Assembly (NCBI GenBank): GCA_035285585.1 | Contig: JAYKGU010000309.1 | Location: 1-38,102 of the forward strand | From: JAYKGU01 sp035285585 | GTDB taxonomy: Bacteria > Cyanobacteriota > Cyanobacteriia > CAKZMO01 | Length of the DNA stretch: 38,102 bases | Reading direction: 5' to 3' | Shown: one piece after another, positions 15,277-22,342 of the stretch | How positions within the stretch are numbered: position 1 is the first letter of the stretch | How the letters are laid out: each line of letters begins with the position of its first letter | Notes under the pieces: model-generated | What the model was told of the DNA's origin: nothing | Databases searched by the model: none | What the model saw: only the letters and a program-made list of their open reading frames with translations | Translations under genes and position numbers: made by a program

Positions 15277-16049
15277 AACCGGGTCAGGTCTACCCGATAT
15301 CGACCTTTCTTCGTTGTGGCAATTTCACCAATTTCCAGCCGCCCCTTGCCGCGAATCGCCACCAGATCTCCAGAGTCGAGGTTATGGCTGGGCTGGGTAA
15401 TTTCCTTCCAGTTCACCCGCACGTCGCCGCTGTTGATTAAATCCACCATCTTGCTGCGGGACATGCCGAACCCCGCCGAGGCGATCGCATCCAGCCGCAG
15501 GGAGGCCTCCACCGTGGTCATTTGCTTCTTCTTGGGTTCCCGAATGTTCAGTTCACTGAAGTCGATGCGCCGCGTTTTCACAGGCACCGAGCGCACCTGC
15601 ACCAGGCTCATCTCCAGAAAGTCCACCAGCTCTGGCACCACAATGGCCTGGGCACCGCGATCGCCCAACACAACGATATCTCCCACCTTCTCCCGGACAA
15701 TGCCCGTTCCCAGCAACGCTCCCAGGAAATCGCGGTGGTTGGCGGGGTCAAACAAAAAATTTCCGGCAATGCTGAGCGCTGCCAGCCCTACTTGAGACGG
15801 ATCGAGGGGAATCTCAGAGCGGGCGATCGCCAGCCGCTGCCGCTCGGCCTGGGGGTAGCCGCCCCAGGGAAGCAAACTGACCTCCGTCAGGCGGCCAAAC
15901 ATTTGCTGGGCCGCAAAAAGGTCAGGCGGGGCGAGAAAATCGGTCAGCACCACCTCCCAGGTGCGAATGGCCTGGTCAGCCTGGTCGATGACCCGCGCCG
16001 CCATCTCCCGATTTTCAATTCCCCGCAGCAAATCCTCTTTTGGCAGCAT
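15270..16049 (-). CDS. Photosystem II S4-domain protein
   Basis: The 259-residue protein has an N-terminal YlmH-like region, with LLPWGGYPQAERQRLAIARSE and LFDPANHRDFLGALLGTGIVREKVGD. A C-terminal S4 RNA-binding domain follows (about 180-250: SLRLDAIASAGFGMSRSKMVDLINSG, VRVNWKEI, LDSGDLVAIRGKGRLEI). This matches the family known in cyanobacteria and plants as PSII S4 domain protein, related to the RNA-binding YlmH; its exact role in PSII biogenesis is not settled. The last two codons and the stop (TTT ATA TAG) coincide with the terminal ATATAG of a palindromic repeat. The start ATG gives the standard MLPKEDLL. Confidence 0.9.
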   Translation of the reverse strand: MLPKEDLLRGIENREMAARVIDQADQAIRTWEVVLTDFLAPPDLFAAQQMFGRLTEVSLLPWGGYPQAERQRLAIARSEIPLDPSQVGLAALSIAGNFLFDPANHRDFLGALLGTGIVREKVGDIVVLGDRGAQAIVVPELVDFLEMSLVQVRSVPVKTRRIDFSELNIREPKKKQMTTVEASLRLDAIASAGFGMSRSKMVDLINSGDVRVNWKEITQPSHNLDSGDLVAIRGKGRLEIGEIATTKKGRYRVDLTRFI

Positions 16050-16230
16050 GAATAAACTTCGTCCTCAGGGTCAATAGCGCAAGCGTGGAAAGGAGCAATC
16101 CTCGCCACGCTTACACCTGTACTTGCGATTGGTGGGTTACTTGCCAACGGCTAACTGCTTCAGCCCTGCCCAGTTTGCCTGATTCCCATTGGGAAAGCTT
16201 TGCCCCTGAGCCGCAACCACTTTCAGACCG

Positions 16231-16401
16231 TTAGGATACGGACACCGCCACAAAGAGCAGTCCGCCAATCAGGGCGATCGCGGCGATTCCGAGGATTAAA
16301 TAGTTCCGCTTGTCGGTGGCAGAAGGTGGCTCAGCACGATACATCTTCGGCTCTTCAGCGAAATTATTCAGGCGACCCCCGTCTTCAGTGGTATATGGCA
16401 T
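16231..16401 (-). CDS. ssl1498 family light-harvesting-like protein (56 aa)
   Basis: This short gene is easy to miss. Translated from ATG 16401 it has an N-terminal soluble part with MPYTTEDGGRLNNFAEEPKM and a single hydrophobic helix LILGIAAIALIGGLLFVAVSVS, then TAA. The GGRLNNFAxEPKxY pattern is the hallmark of the ssl1498 family, small thylakoid proteins grouped with light-harvesting-like proteins and linked to photosystem assembly. AATGAACGC precedes the start, with GGAAT 10-15 bases upstream as a weak Shine-Dalgarno. The region upstream carries an HLR1-like sequence. Just past the stop, in another frame, a coding-like stretch continues for about 29 codons (see findings). Confidence 0.85.
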   Translation of the reverse strand: MPYTTEDGGRLNNFAEEPKMYRAEPPSATDKRNYLILGIAAIALIGGLLFVAVSVS

Positions 16402-16477
16402 AAGCGTTCATTCCTTTGTTTACGAACTACAGGTTTAGTGACAATCTTTTAGAGATTAAAAATGATTGTAACAAAAA

Positions 16478-16494
16478 GTTACAAACTTTACATC
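16478..16494 (+). promoter_or_regulatory. HLR1-like direct repeat upstream of the ssl1498 gene
   Basis: GTTACAAA and TTTACATC form two HLR1-like half sites separated by one base instead of two. The site lies 77 bases upstream of the ssl1498 start (which reads in the other direction) and is next to a GTAAC-N5-GTTAC palindrome. Control by RpaB is plausible for this gene class, but the spacing is non-standard. Confidence 0.3.
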
Positions 16495-16587
16495 CTGACA
16501 TCGAAAGTAACACAGATAACACACCATCGCAATCCATCGTCGGGCTGGGGATCGCCGGACTGCCTTATCATGGCGGCGCGCAGGTTG

Positions 16588-18579
16588 TCAAGACGTGATG
16601 GTGCCGGTGGTGGGAGAGCTGGGGCTGGCCCATGCCTGCACAGGAATGCGCCCCGCCAGGAAGGCCAGCCGTCCCGCTTCCGTGGCTAACCCCATAGCCC
16701 GCGCCATTTGCGGGGGATTTTTTGCCTGGGCGATCGCCGTGTTAATCAGCAGCGCATCCGCCCCCATCTCCATAGCCTGGGTCGCCTCGCTGGGAGTCCC
16801 AATGCCCGCATCCACAACTACAGGCACCTTGGCATTCTCAATAATGATGCGAATGTTGGCCGCATTCTGGATGCCCTGGCCCGAGCCGATGGGGGACCCC
16901 AGGGGCATGACGGTGGCGCAGCCCACCTCCTCCAGGCGCTTCGCCAGCAGTGGGTCGGCGTTGATATAGGGCAGCACCGCAAATCCTTCCCTGACTAGCT
17001 GCTCGGCGGCCTGGAGGGTGCCGATGGGGTCGGGCAGGAGATACTGGGCATCCGGGATGACTTCGAGCTTGACAAAGTTATTGTCCTCCTGGCCCAGCAG
17101 CTTGGCCATTTCCCGCCCCAGACGCGCCACGCGCACGGCGTCTTCAGCGGTTTTGCAGCCAGCGGTATTGGGCAGCATCCAGATTTTGCGCCAGTCGAGC
17201 GCTTCGGCAAGTCCCTCATGACCGGGGGCGTTGGTCTGCACTCGCCGCACGGCCACGGTGACAATTTGACAGCCGCTGGCGGCAACGCTGGCCCGCATTT
17301 CGTCGAAGTTGCGGTACTTGCCCGTGCCCGTCATCAGGCGCGATTGGAAGGGGCGTCCGGCGATGGTAAGGGGTGGGTCGAGGGGAGAATCGGTGTCTGA
17401 GGGGAGAAGGGTGGGAGAGGGGAGGGTTTGCATGGGGGTAGGGAGGTGGATGGGTGGATGGGTGGATGGGTGGACGGGTGGGGTTTGATGCTCGTGAAAG
17501 CGCTGCCAGCGGAAGGGGTGGAGGCGATCGCGCCCTTGCTGGTTCCACACCCAGTCGGCGATCAGATGGGCAGTGGCGGGGGCCAGCAAAATGCCGTTGC
17601 GGTGATGGCCGGTGGCCAGGGTGAGGTTGGCGCAGTGGCTCTCGCCCAGAATGGGCCATTCATCAGGAGGGGTGGGGCGAAATCCCCACCAGGTTTCCTC
17701 CAGGGGCAGGTTGTCCAGTACGGGGTAGAGGCGTACAGCCCGCTCAATCAGGGTACGGATGCCCGCCAGGGTGTTGTCGGGGGTAAACCCTACGGACTCC
17801 ACGGTGGCTCCAATGACAATGCGTCCGTCCTGGCGGGGCACGATGTAGGCGTCTTCGCCAAACAAAACCTGCCGCAGCGGTAGCGCCTCCTGGGGCGAAG
17901 CTCCCTGGGGAGGCACCCGCACCGACAGCATCTGGCCCTTGCAGGGCTGCACCGGCAGGGGGAGCAAGGCGCTTGACCAGGAACCCGCCGCCAGGATGTA
18001 GTGTTGTGCCGCCCAGTCGCCAGCGGCGGTTTGCACCTGGGTGACGCGCCCCTGGGATTGCTGAATAGCCTCAACCGTGACGCCGCTATGGATCTCCACG
18101 CCAAGGGTTTCTGCCGTGTGGTAGAGAGCATCGGCTAGGGCACGGGGATTCACCTGGCCATCTTCGGGAAACCACCAGCCCCCCACGACATCGCTCCCCA
18201 GATTGGCTTGGGCATGGCGAATGGCGGTGGCATCCAGCCAGGTGCCGCTGACCGGGGGATGGGTAGTGGCGTCTGGGGAATGGTAAACCGGGGCGAGGAT
18301 GCCGCAGGGCCAGTAGTGGGTCGGTAAACCGCTGATGGCTTCTAGCTTGCGCACCCACTCGGGGTAGGCAGACAGGCTTTTTTCGCAAAGGTCGAGAAAC
18401 GGCCCTGGTTCGATGCCCTCAGCGTGGGGAGCCAGCATTCCGGCGGCGGCACGGGTGGCGGTATGGTGAACGTCGCGGGTGAGGAGGGTGACGGTTGCGC
18501 CGCGCTGCCGCAGCTCTACGGCGATCGCCAGCCCGATAATGCCACCCCCGATGATCAGTATGTCGGTCTGAGTTTCCAT
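16588..18579 (-). CDS. thiOG: Bifunctional glycine oxidase ThiO / thiazole synthase ThiG
   Basis: The fused enzyme of thiamine biosynthesis is common in cyanobacteria. Residues 1-~360 are ThiO, the FAD-dependent glycine oxidase that makes iminoglycine: the dinucleotide motif DILIIGGGIIGLAIA is at the N-terminus, with GMLAPHAE and a C-terminal TGHHRNGILLAPATA. After a Pro/His/Ser-rich linker (about 365-398), ThiG runs from LTIAGRPFQSRLMTGTGKY to the end, with Schiff-base lysine K504 in FVKLEVIPD and the GSPIGSGQG and VVDAGIGTPSEA phosphate loops. ThiG builds the thiazole from DXP, iminoglycine and ThiS thiocarboxylate. An in-frame ATG (M383) occurs in the linker just after an 8-bp tandem repeat. 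I see no convincing thiamine riboswitch upstream. Confidence 0.95.
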   Translation of the reverse strand: METQTDILIIGGGIIGLAIAVELRQRGATVTLLTRDVHHTATRAAAGMLAPHAEGIEPGPFLDLCEKSLSAYPEWVRKLEAISGLPTHYWPCGILAPVYHSPDATTHPPVSGTWLDATAIRHAQANLGSDVVGGWWFPEDGQVNPRALADALYHTAETLGVEIHSGVTVEAIQQSQGRVTQVQTAAGDWAAQHYILAAGSWSSALLPLPVQPCKGQMLSVRVPPQGASPQEALPLRQVLFGEDAYIVPRQDGRIVIGATVESVGFTPDNTLAGIRTLIERAVRLYPVLDNLPLEETWWGFRPTPPDEWPILGESHCANLTLATGHHRNGILLAPATAHLIADWVWNQQGRDRLHPFRWQRFHEHQTPPVHPSTHPPIHLPTPMQTLPSPTLLPSDTDSPLDPPLTIAGRPFQSRLMTGTGKYRNFDEMRASVAASGCQIVTVAVRRVQTNAPGHEGLAEALDWRKIWMLPNTAGCKTAEDAVRVARLGREMAKLLGQEDNNFVKLEVIPDAQYLLPDPIGTLQAAEQLVREGFAVLPYINADPLLAKRLEEVGCATVMPLGSPIGSGQGIQNAANIRIIIENAKVPVVVDAGIGTPSEATQAMEMGADALLINTAIAQAKNPPQMARAMGLATEAGRLAFLAGRIPVQAWASPSSPTTGTITS
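17445..17476 (-). repeat. 8-bp tandem repeat in the ThiO-ThiG linker
   Basis: GGTGGATG is repeated three times, followed by a fourth unit GGTGGACG. In the coding sense this gives a His/Pro-rich linker. The unit is not a multiple of three, so a change in copy number would shift the frame between the two enzyme domains. Confidence 0.85.
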
Positions 18580-18609
18580 GTTGTTATGGCCCTACGGGCT
18601 AAGGTTTGA

Positions 18610-18642
18610 GTGTGGAACCCCCGCGTCGCGGGGGTTCCACAC
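18610..18642. repeat. Perfect 15-bp inverted repeat (hairpin) upstream of thiOG
   Basis: GTGTGGAACCCCCGC and its exact complement flank the three-base loop GTC. There is no T run on either side. It lies 31 bases upstream of the thiOG start and downstream of the Asn-rich protein gene, so in RNA it would be a very stable stem in the intergenic part of a minus-strand transcript. Confidence 0.75.
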
Positions 18643-18685
18643 CTCTTGAATGTCCTAACGCAAAAGCGTAACGCCATATGTCATT

Positions 18686-18727
18686 CGTAAATCACCCGTA
18701 ATTCACCATAATCACCCGTAAATCACC
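18686..18727. repeat. Short imperfect tandem repeat CGTAAATCACC
   Basis: Four units (CGTAAATCACC, CGTAATTCACC, ATAATCACC, CGTAAATCACC) lie head to tail just downstream of the Asn-rich protein gene. The function is unknown; they may reflect replication slippage. Confidence 0.6.
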
Positions 18728-18746
18728 ACATCTAACATCATCACCA

Positions 18747-19202
18747 TCACCACATGCCGCTCACCGGACGCCGATTGGAAGACCCATTGGGGTCGGAGGG
18801 AACCGTCGGATCGTTTGGGAAAGAAGGATTGGTTGGCGATGTGTCGGTTGGGCGATCGGTGGTGGTGTTTGGAGGGGTCGTCGGTGAGGTTGGGTCGTTG
18901 CCGTTGTTCTGGTTATTTTGATTATTTTGATTGTTTGGATTATTTTGATTGTTTGGATCTAGTGGATCGACGGTTGTATCGGTATCAGTGCCGTTTGGGA
19001 CATCCGTGGCGTTATTTCGGAAGGGAATGACGTTGGCGAGCCACTGGGGCAGCGATGGGCCGGATGCCGTAGTGATGCTGATGAGGGCCACGGCAGCTAA
19101 GCCGATGAGCACATAGGCAATCACCCGCTGCAGCCCTTTCAACTGGTTCATGACGATTGCCGCAATAATCGCCGCAATGAGAATACCAATGATTTCATCC
19201 AT
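18747..19202 (-). CDS. Membrane protein with Asn/Pro/Thr-rich low-complexity tail
   Basis: The 151-residue protein begins with two hydrophobic segments, MDEIIGILIAAIIAAIVMNQL and VIAYVLIGLAAVALISITTA. A ~90-residue disordered tail follows with NNQNNPNNQNNQNNQNN and a Pro/Thr-rich stretch. The start at 19202 is preferred because GGAGGGGAGG lies just upstream, whereas the longer TTG-started frame would run into the ferredoxin gene. The tail is encoded by near-repeats of a 9-base unit and may vary in length. I do not recognise a family. It follows the ferredoxin gene after 32 bases on the same strand and is probably co-transcribed with it. Confidence 0.7.
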   Translation of the reverse strand: MDEIIGILIAAIIAAIVMNQLKGLQRVIAYVLIGLAAVALISITTASGPSLPQWLANVIPFRNNATDVPNGTDTDTTVDPLDPNNQNNPNNQNNQNNQNNGNDPTSPTTPPNTTTDRPTDTSPTNPSFPNDPTVPSDPNGSSNRRPVSGMW

Positions 19203-19234
19203 GACCAGACCTCCCCTCCGTGTTTCCCTCAATC

Positions 19235-19573
19235 TTACGCATCGGGTGTCCAATGGGGCTGCATTCCCTGACCCCAGAACCCATCATATTTAGTCACCTG
19301 CACATCTCCAAGCACCTGGGTCTGACAGGCCAGCCGGAGGTTACGATTGGATTGGTGGGGTGGAAGCGATCGCCGCGCCTGATCGCGCCAGTTTGGGGGC
19401 GATACTTCCCCAGTAATCTCAACGGCACAGGTGCCGCAGGTGCCAATGCCCCGACAGTTGATCAGGGCAGACCGGCCATTGTAAAGGGGGATCCCCTGCT
19501 GGAGCAAAACGCGCCGCAGGTTTGCGCCAACTTCGCATTCAAACGATCGCCCCTGAGCTGTTACGGTAGGCAT
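19235..19573 (-). CDS. 2Fe-2S ferredoxin-like protein
   Basis: The 112-residue protein has the beta-grasp ferredoxin layout, with MPTVTAQGRSFECEVGANL, then four cluster cysteines C40, C46, C49 and C83 in NCRGIGTCGTC and LACQTQV. The spacing Cx5Cx2C is adrenodoxin-like rather than the Cx4Cx2C of plant-type photosynthetic ferredoxin. It is presumably an electron carrier with a specialised partner. GGAGGAG lies 6 bases ahead of ATG 19573, which fixes the start. An in-frame ATG at 19630, inside the adjacent repeat element, would add 19 residues (MNLIVLTYLQ...) and is probably not used. Confidence 0.88.
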   Translation of the reverse strand: MPTVTAQGRSFECEVGANLRRVLLQQGIPLYNGRSALINCRGIGTCGTCAVEITGEVSPPNWRDQARRSLPPHQSNRNLRLACQTQVLGDVQVTKYDGFWGQGMQPHWTPDA

Positions 19574-19603
19574 TGCCGCTCCTCCTGTTAGAATCTCTAT
19601 CTG

Positions 19604-19708
19604 TAAGTAGGTCAGCACAATTAAATTCATGTTAGAAAACCGGGGGAGCGCCCCGCCGGGGAGCGCCCCCGGTTTTCTAACCTTCGGTTTTCAATGCAGT
19701 TCTACTTA
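19604..19708 (+). repeat. MITE-like palindromic element, copy B (105 bp)
   Basis: It begins TAAGTAGGTCAGCACAATT, has a central stem TTAGAAAACCGGGGG paired with CCCCCGGTTTTCTAA, and ends GCAGTTCTACTTA. It lies 30 bases upstream of the ferredoxin start. Confidence 0.85.
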
Positions 19709-19889
19709 GATGGGTCGATGAATTGGCCGATAAGCGGTGAATCAGCCCCAGGCTCAGGAGAGTAGGCCCAGGCCCTTGCCAGATCAGACTGGGATATCGA
19801 CCTGGCCAACTGGCGATCGCCCCACCTCCAGTTTAAAGTTTCTTCAAGTTTCGGAGGGGGGGATGACCGGATTTTCCCTGATCTACCTC

Positions 19890-19934
19890 GAACGGCTCTA
19901 TCCCGAACGGCTCTATCCCAAACGGCTCCGCCCC
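19890..19934 (+). repeat. 15-bp tandem repeat upstream of citramalate synthase
   Basis: GAACGGCTCTATCCC occurs twice exactly and a third time as AAACGGCTCCGCCCC. It lies in the leader of the downstream synthase gene, inside a short reading frame that opens at ATG 19863 after GGAGGGGGGG. Confidence 0.75.
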
Positions 19935-19998
19935 GAACCTGTTGTTTTTGAAGTTTCCCCCGTCCCTGCTACCCCTTCTTTACCCTCCCGCGATCGCC

Positions 19999-21672
19999 AT
20001 GACTCTAGACCCGCTTCCCGCCGCATCTCCAGCTATCTGGCTCTATGACACCACCCTCCGAGATGGTGCCCAACGGGAGGGGCTGTCCCTCTCCATTGAA
20101 GATAAGCTGCGCATTGCCCGCCAGCTCGACCAGTTGGGGGTGCCGTTTATTGAGGGCGGCTGGCCGGGGGCCAATCCCAAAGACGTACAGTTTTTTTGGC
20201 AGCTCCAGGAAGAACCCCTCTCCCAGGCTGAAATCGTCGCTTTCTGCTCCACCCGGCGGCCCGGTCGCACCGCCGCCGATGACCCCATGCTGCAGCCCAT
20301 CCTGGCGGCGGGTACCCGCTGGGTGACGCTGTTCGGCAAATCCTGGGATCTGCATGTCACCGAGGGGCTGAACACAACCCTGGAGGAGAACCTGGCGATG
20401 ATCCAGGACACGATCGCCTTTTTCAAAAGCCAGAACCGCCGCGTCATCTACGACGCCGAGCACTGGTTCGACGGCTACAAGCACAACCCAGCCTATGCTC
20501 TGGAGACCTTGAAGGCAGCGATCGCCGCTGGTGCTGAATGGCTGGTGCTCTGCGACACCAATGGCGGCACCCTGCCCCATGAAGTGAGCCAGATTGTAAC
20601 CGAGGTGGTTCAGTCCCTGGAGCTGTCTTCAGAAGACCCGATGACGCCTCCGTCAGTCCGGCTGGGGATTCACACCCACAATGATTCTGGGACGGCGGTG
20701 GCCAATGCGATCGCGGCGGTGCTCGGCGGTGCCCGCATGGTACAGGGCACGATCAACGGCTATGGCGAGCGCTGCGGCAACGCCAACCTCTGTACCCTGA
20801 TTCCCAACCTGCAGCTCAAATTGGGCTACACCTGTGTGCCTGACGAGCAACTCATGCGGCTGACGGACACCAGCCGTTTTATCAGCGAGGTGGTCAACCT
20901 GGCACCCGATGACCATGCTCCCTTTGTTGGGCTATCCGCCTTTGCCCATAAGGGGGGTATCCACGTCAGCGCCGTTCAGCGCAACCCGATGACCTACGAG
21001 CACGTTTGTCCCGAAGCCATCGGTAACCGCCGCCGCATCGTCATTTCTGACCAGGCGGGGCTGAGCAACGTGCTGGAAAAAGCTCGCAGCTTTGGCATCG
21101 AGTTGCAAAAAGACGACCCCACCTGCCGCCAAATTCTCCAGCGCTTAAAGAATCTGGAGAGTGAGGGCTACCAATTTGAGGCGGCGGAGGCCAGCTTTGA
21201 GCTACTCATGCGGGAGGCACTGGGGCATCGCGAATCCTGGTTTGAGCTGAAGGGCTTCCAGGTCCACTGCGATGTGGCCCCCAGCCCCGACCTGTGGCAC
21301 TCCAACTCCCTCGCCACCATTAAAGTCGCCATCAATGGCCAGGATTTCCTGGAAGTAGCGGAGGGTAACGGCCCGGTGTCGGCCCTGGACGCGGCCTTGC
21401 GGAAAGCATTGCTGAACTTCTATCCGGCGATCGCCCAGTTCCAGCTCAGCGACTACAAGGTGCGCATTCTAGACGGGGGCGCAGGCACCTCCGCCAAAAC
21501 ACGGGTGCTGGTAGAGTCGAGCAACGGCCCCCAGCGCTGGACGACGGTGGGCGTCTCCACAAATATTCTGGATGCTTCCTATCAAGCGGTGGTAGAGGGC
21601 ATTGAGTATGGCCTGCTGCTCCAGGGGCAGGTTCAGGCGAGGCAGGTCATGCCAGCGCTGGAAGCACCATAG
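19999..21672 (+). CDS. cimA: Citramalate synthase
   Basis: The enzyme condenses pyruvate and acetyl-CoA to citramalate, the threonine-independent entry to isoleucine synthesis. The 557-residue length suits CimA. Signatures are YDTTLRDGAQREGLSLS at the N-terminus, FIEGGWPGANPKD, the metal-binding HTHNDSGTAVANA and NGYGERCGNANL. The C-terminal ~130 residues form the LeuA-type allosteric domain (DYKVRILDGGAGTSAKTRVL). ATG 19999 gives a normal N-terminus; the upstream TTG at 19942 is unlikely. The 290-base leader carries a 15-bp tandem repeat and a short overlapping reading frame. The 3' end converges on the next gene with 25 bases between. Confidence 0.93.
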   Translation: MTLDPLPAASPAIWLYDTTLRDGAQREGLSLSIEDKLRIARQLDQLGVPFIEGGWPGANPKDVQFFWQLQEEPLSQAEIVAFCSTRRPGRTAADDPMLQPILAAGTRWVTLFGKSWDLHVTEGLNTTLEENLAMIQDTIAFFKSQNRRVIYDAEHWFDGYKHNPAYALETLKAAIAAGAEWLVLCDTNGGTLPHEVSQIVTEVVQSLELSSEDPMTPPSVRLGIHTHNDSGTAVANAIAAVLGGARMVQGTINGYGERCGNANLCTLIPNLQLKLGYTCVPDEQLMRLTDTSRFISEVVNLAPDDHAPFVGLSAFAHKGGIHVSAVQRNPMTYEHVCPEAIGNRRRIVISDQAGLSNVLEKARSFGIELQKDDPTCRQILQRLKNLESEGYQFEAAEASFELLMREALGHRESWFELKGFQVHCDVAPSPDLWHSNSLATIKVAINGQDFLEVAEGNGPVSALDAALRKALLNFYPAIAQFQLSDYKVRILDGGAGTSAKTRVLVESSNGPQRWTTVGVSTNILDASYQAVVEGIEYGLLLQGQVQARQVMPALEAP

Positions 21673-21697
21673 TTGATCGCACCGCTCTGTGTTGCCC

Positions 21698-22219
21698 CTA
21701 TTTCGGGGTTGGTTCATGGGCCAGGAGCGATCGCATTTCCTGCATCAACTCTGTCTCCTCCTGGCGGATGTCCTCCAGCCGATTCAAGATTTCGACGAGG
21801 CGATCGGGGCCGATTTCAGGAGCGCTTTGGGCGGGGGGTAAGGCTCGCAGACTGCGGGTTTGAAGGGATATGAACACCAGGCCCACCAGCCACCGGATCA
21901 GCAGGTAGGGGGCACGCAGCAGAAACAGCCAGCCCTGTTGAATGTAGTGGGCGATCGCCTGAAATAGCCCCAAAATCAGCCACAGAGCGAGCAAAGCCCC
22001 TACCAGACTCCAGACCGGATGGATCACCATCCAGAGCACCAGGGGATGGGCAGCTAACCAACCGTAGACGGCATCCTGGAGCCGTTCCAGCAGGCTGATA
22101 ATCACCGCATCCGTGATCCCTTCAACGCTCTGAAAAATACCTCCGGCGGACTCTGTAAAGCGATCGAGCCACCATCCTGTGTCGCTAGCCATCGCCATCC
22201 CTATTGCTGATCCCGCCAT
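21698..22219 (-). CDS. Membrane protein, conserved cyanobacterial hypothetical
   Basis: The protein (173 residues from ATG 22219; TTG 22234 is also possible) has an amphipathic N-terminus and two or three hydrophobic segments between about residues 55 and 125 (VLWMVIHPVWSLVGALLALWLILGLF and LLIRWLVGLVFISL). It ends in a charged C-terminal helix, RLVEILNRLEDIRQEETELM. I know of similar cyanobacterial proteins without an assigned function. It is on the same strand as, and downstream of, the FIST gene, with MITE-like copy C between them. Confidence 0.7.
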   Translation of the reverse strand: MAGSAIGMAMASDTGWWLDRFTESAGGIFQSVEGITDAVIISLLERLQDAVYGWLAAHPLVLWMVIHPVWSLVGALLALWLILGLFQAIAHYIQQGWLFLLRAPYLLIRWLVGLVFISLQTRSLRALPPAQSAPEIGPDRLVEILNRLEDIRQEETELMQEMRSLLAHEPTPK

Positions 22220-22250
22220 TGCTTCAGTACTCAAGCACAGTGAATTGCTT

Positions 22251-22342
22251 TAAATAGAACTGCATTGAAAAACGAAGGTTAGAAAACCGGGGGAGCGCCC
22301 CCCCGGTTTTCTAACATGAATTTAATTATGCTGACCTACTTA
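22251..22342 (-). repeat. MITE-like palindromic element, copy C (92 bp)
   Basis: It reads TAAATAGAACTGCATTG at the left, has the central stem GTTAGAAAACCGGGGG, and ends CTGACCTACTTA. It overlaps the last five sense codons and the stop of the FIST gene. Confidence 0.85.

Noticed and set aside
16471..16482. NtcA-type site GTA-N8-TAC upstream of ssl1498
   Set aside because: The palindrome is GTAAC-N5-GTTAC, which has nine bases between GTA and TAC, so it does not fit the eight-base spacing.
16462..16689. Short frames on the plus strand between ssl1498 and thiOG
   Set aside because: They run antisense into ThiG and across promoter-like sequence, with no family features.
18580..18746. Possible thiamine (TPP) riboswitch upstream of thiOG
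   Set aside because: I looked for the conserved CUGAGA and ACCUGA elements of the THI box in the minus strand and did not find them. The hairpin there is a simple palindrome.
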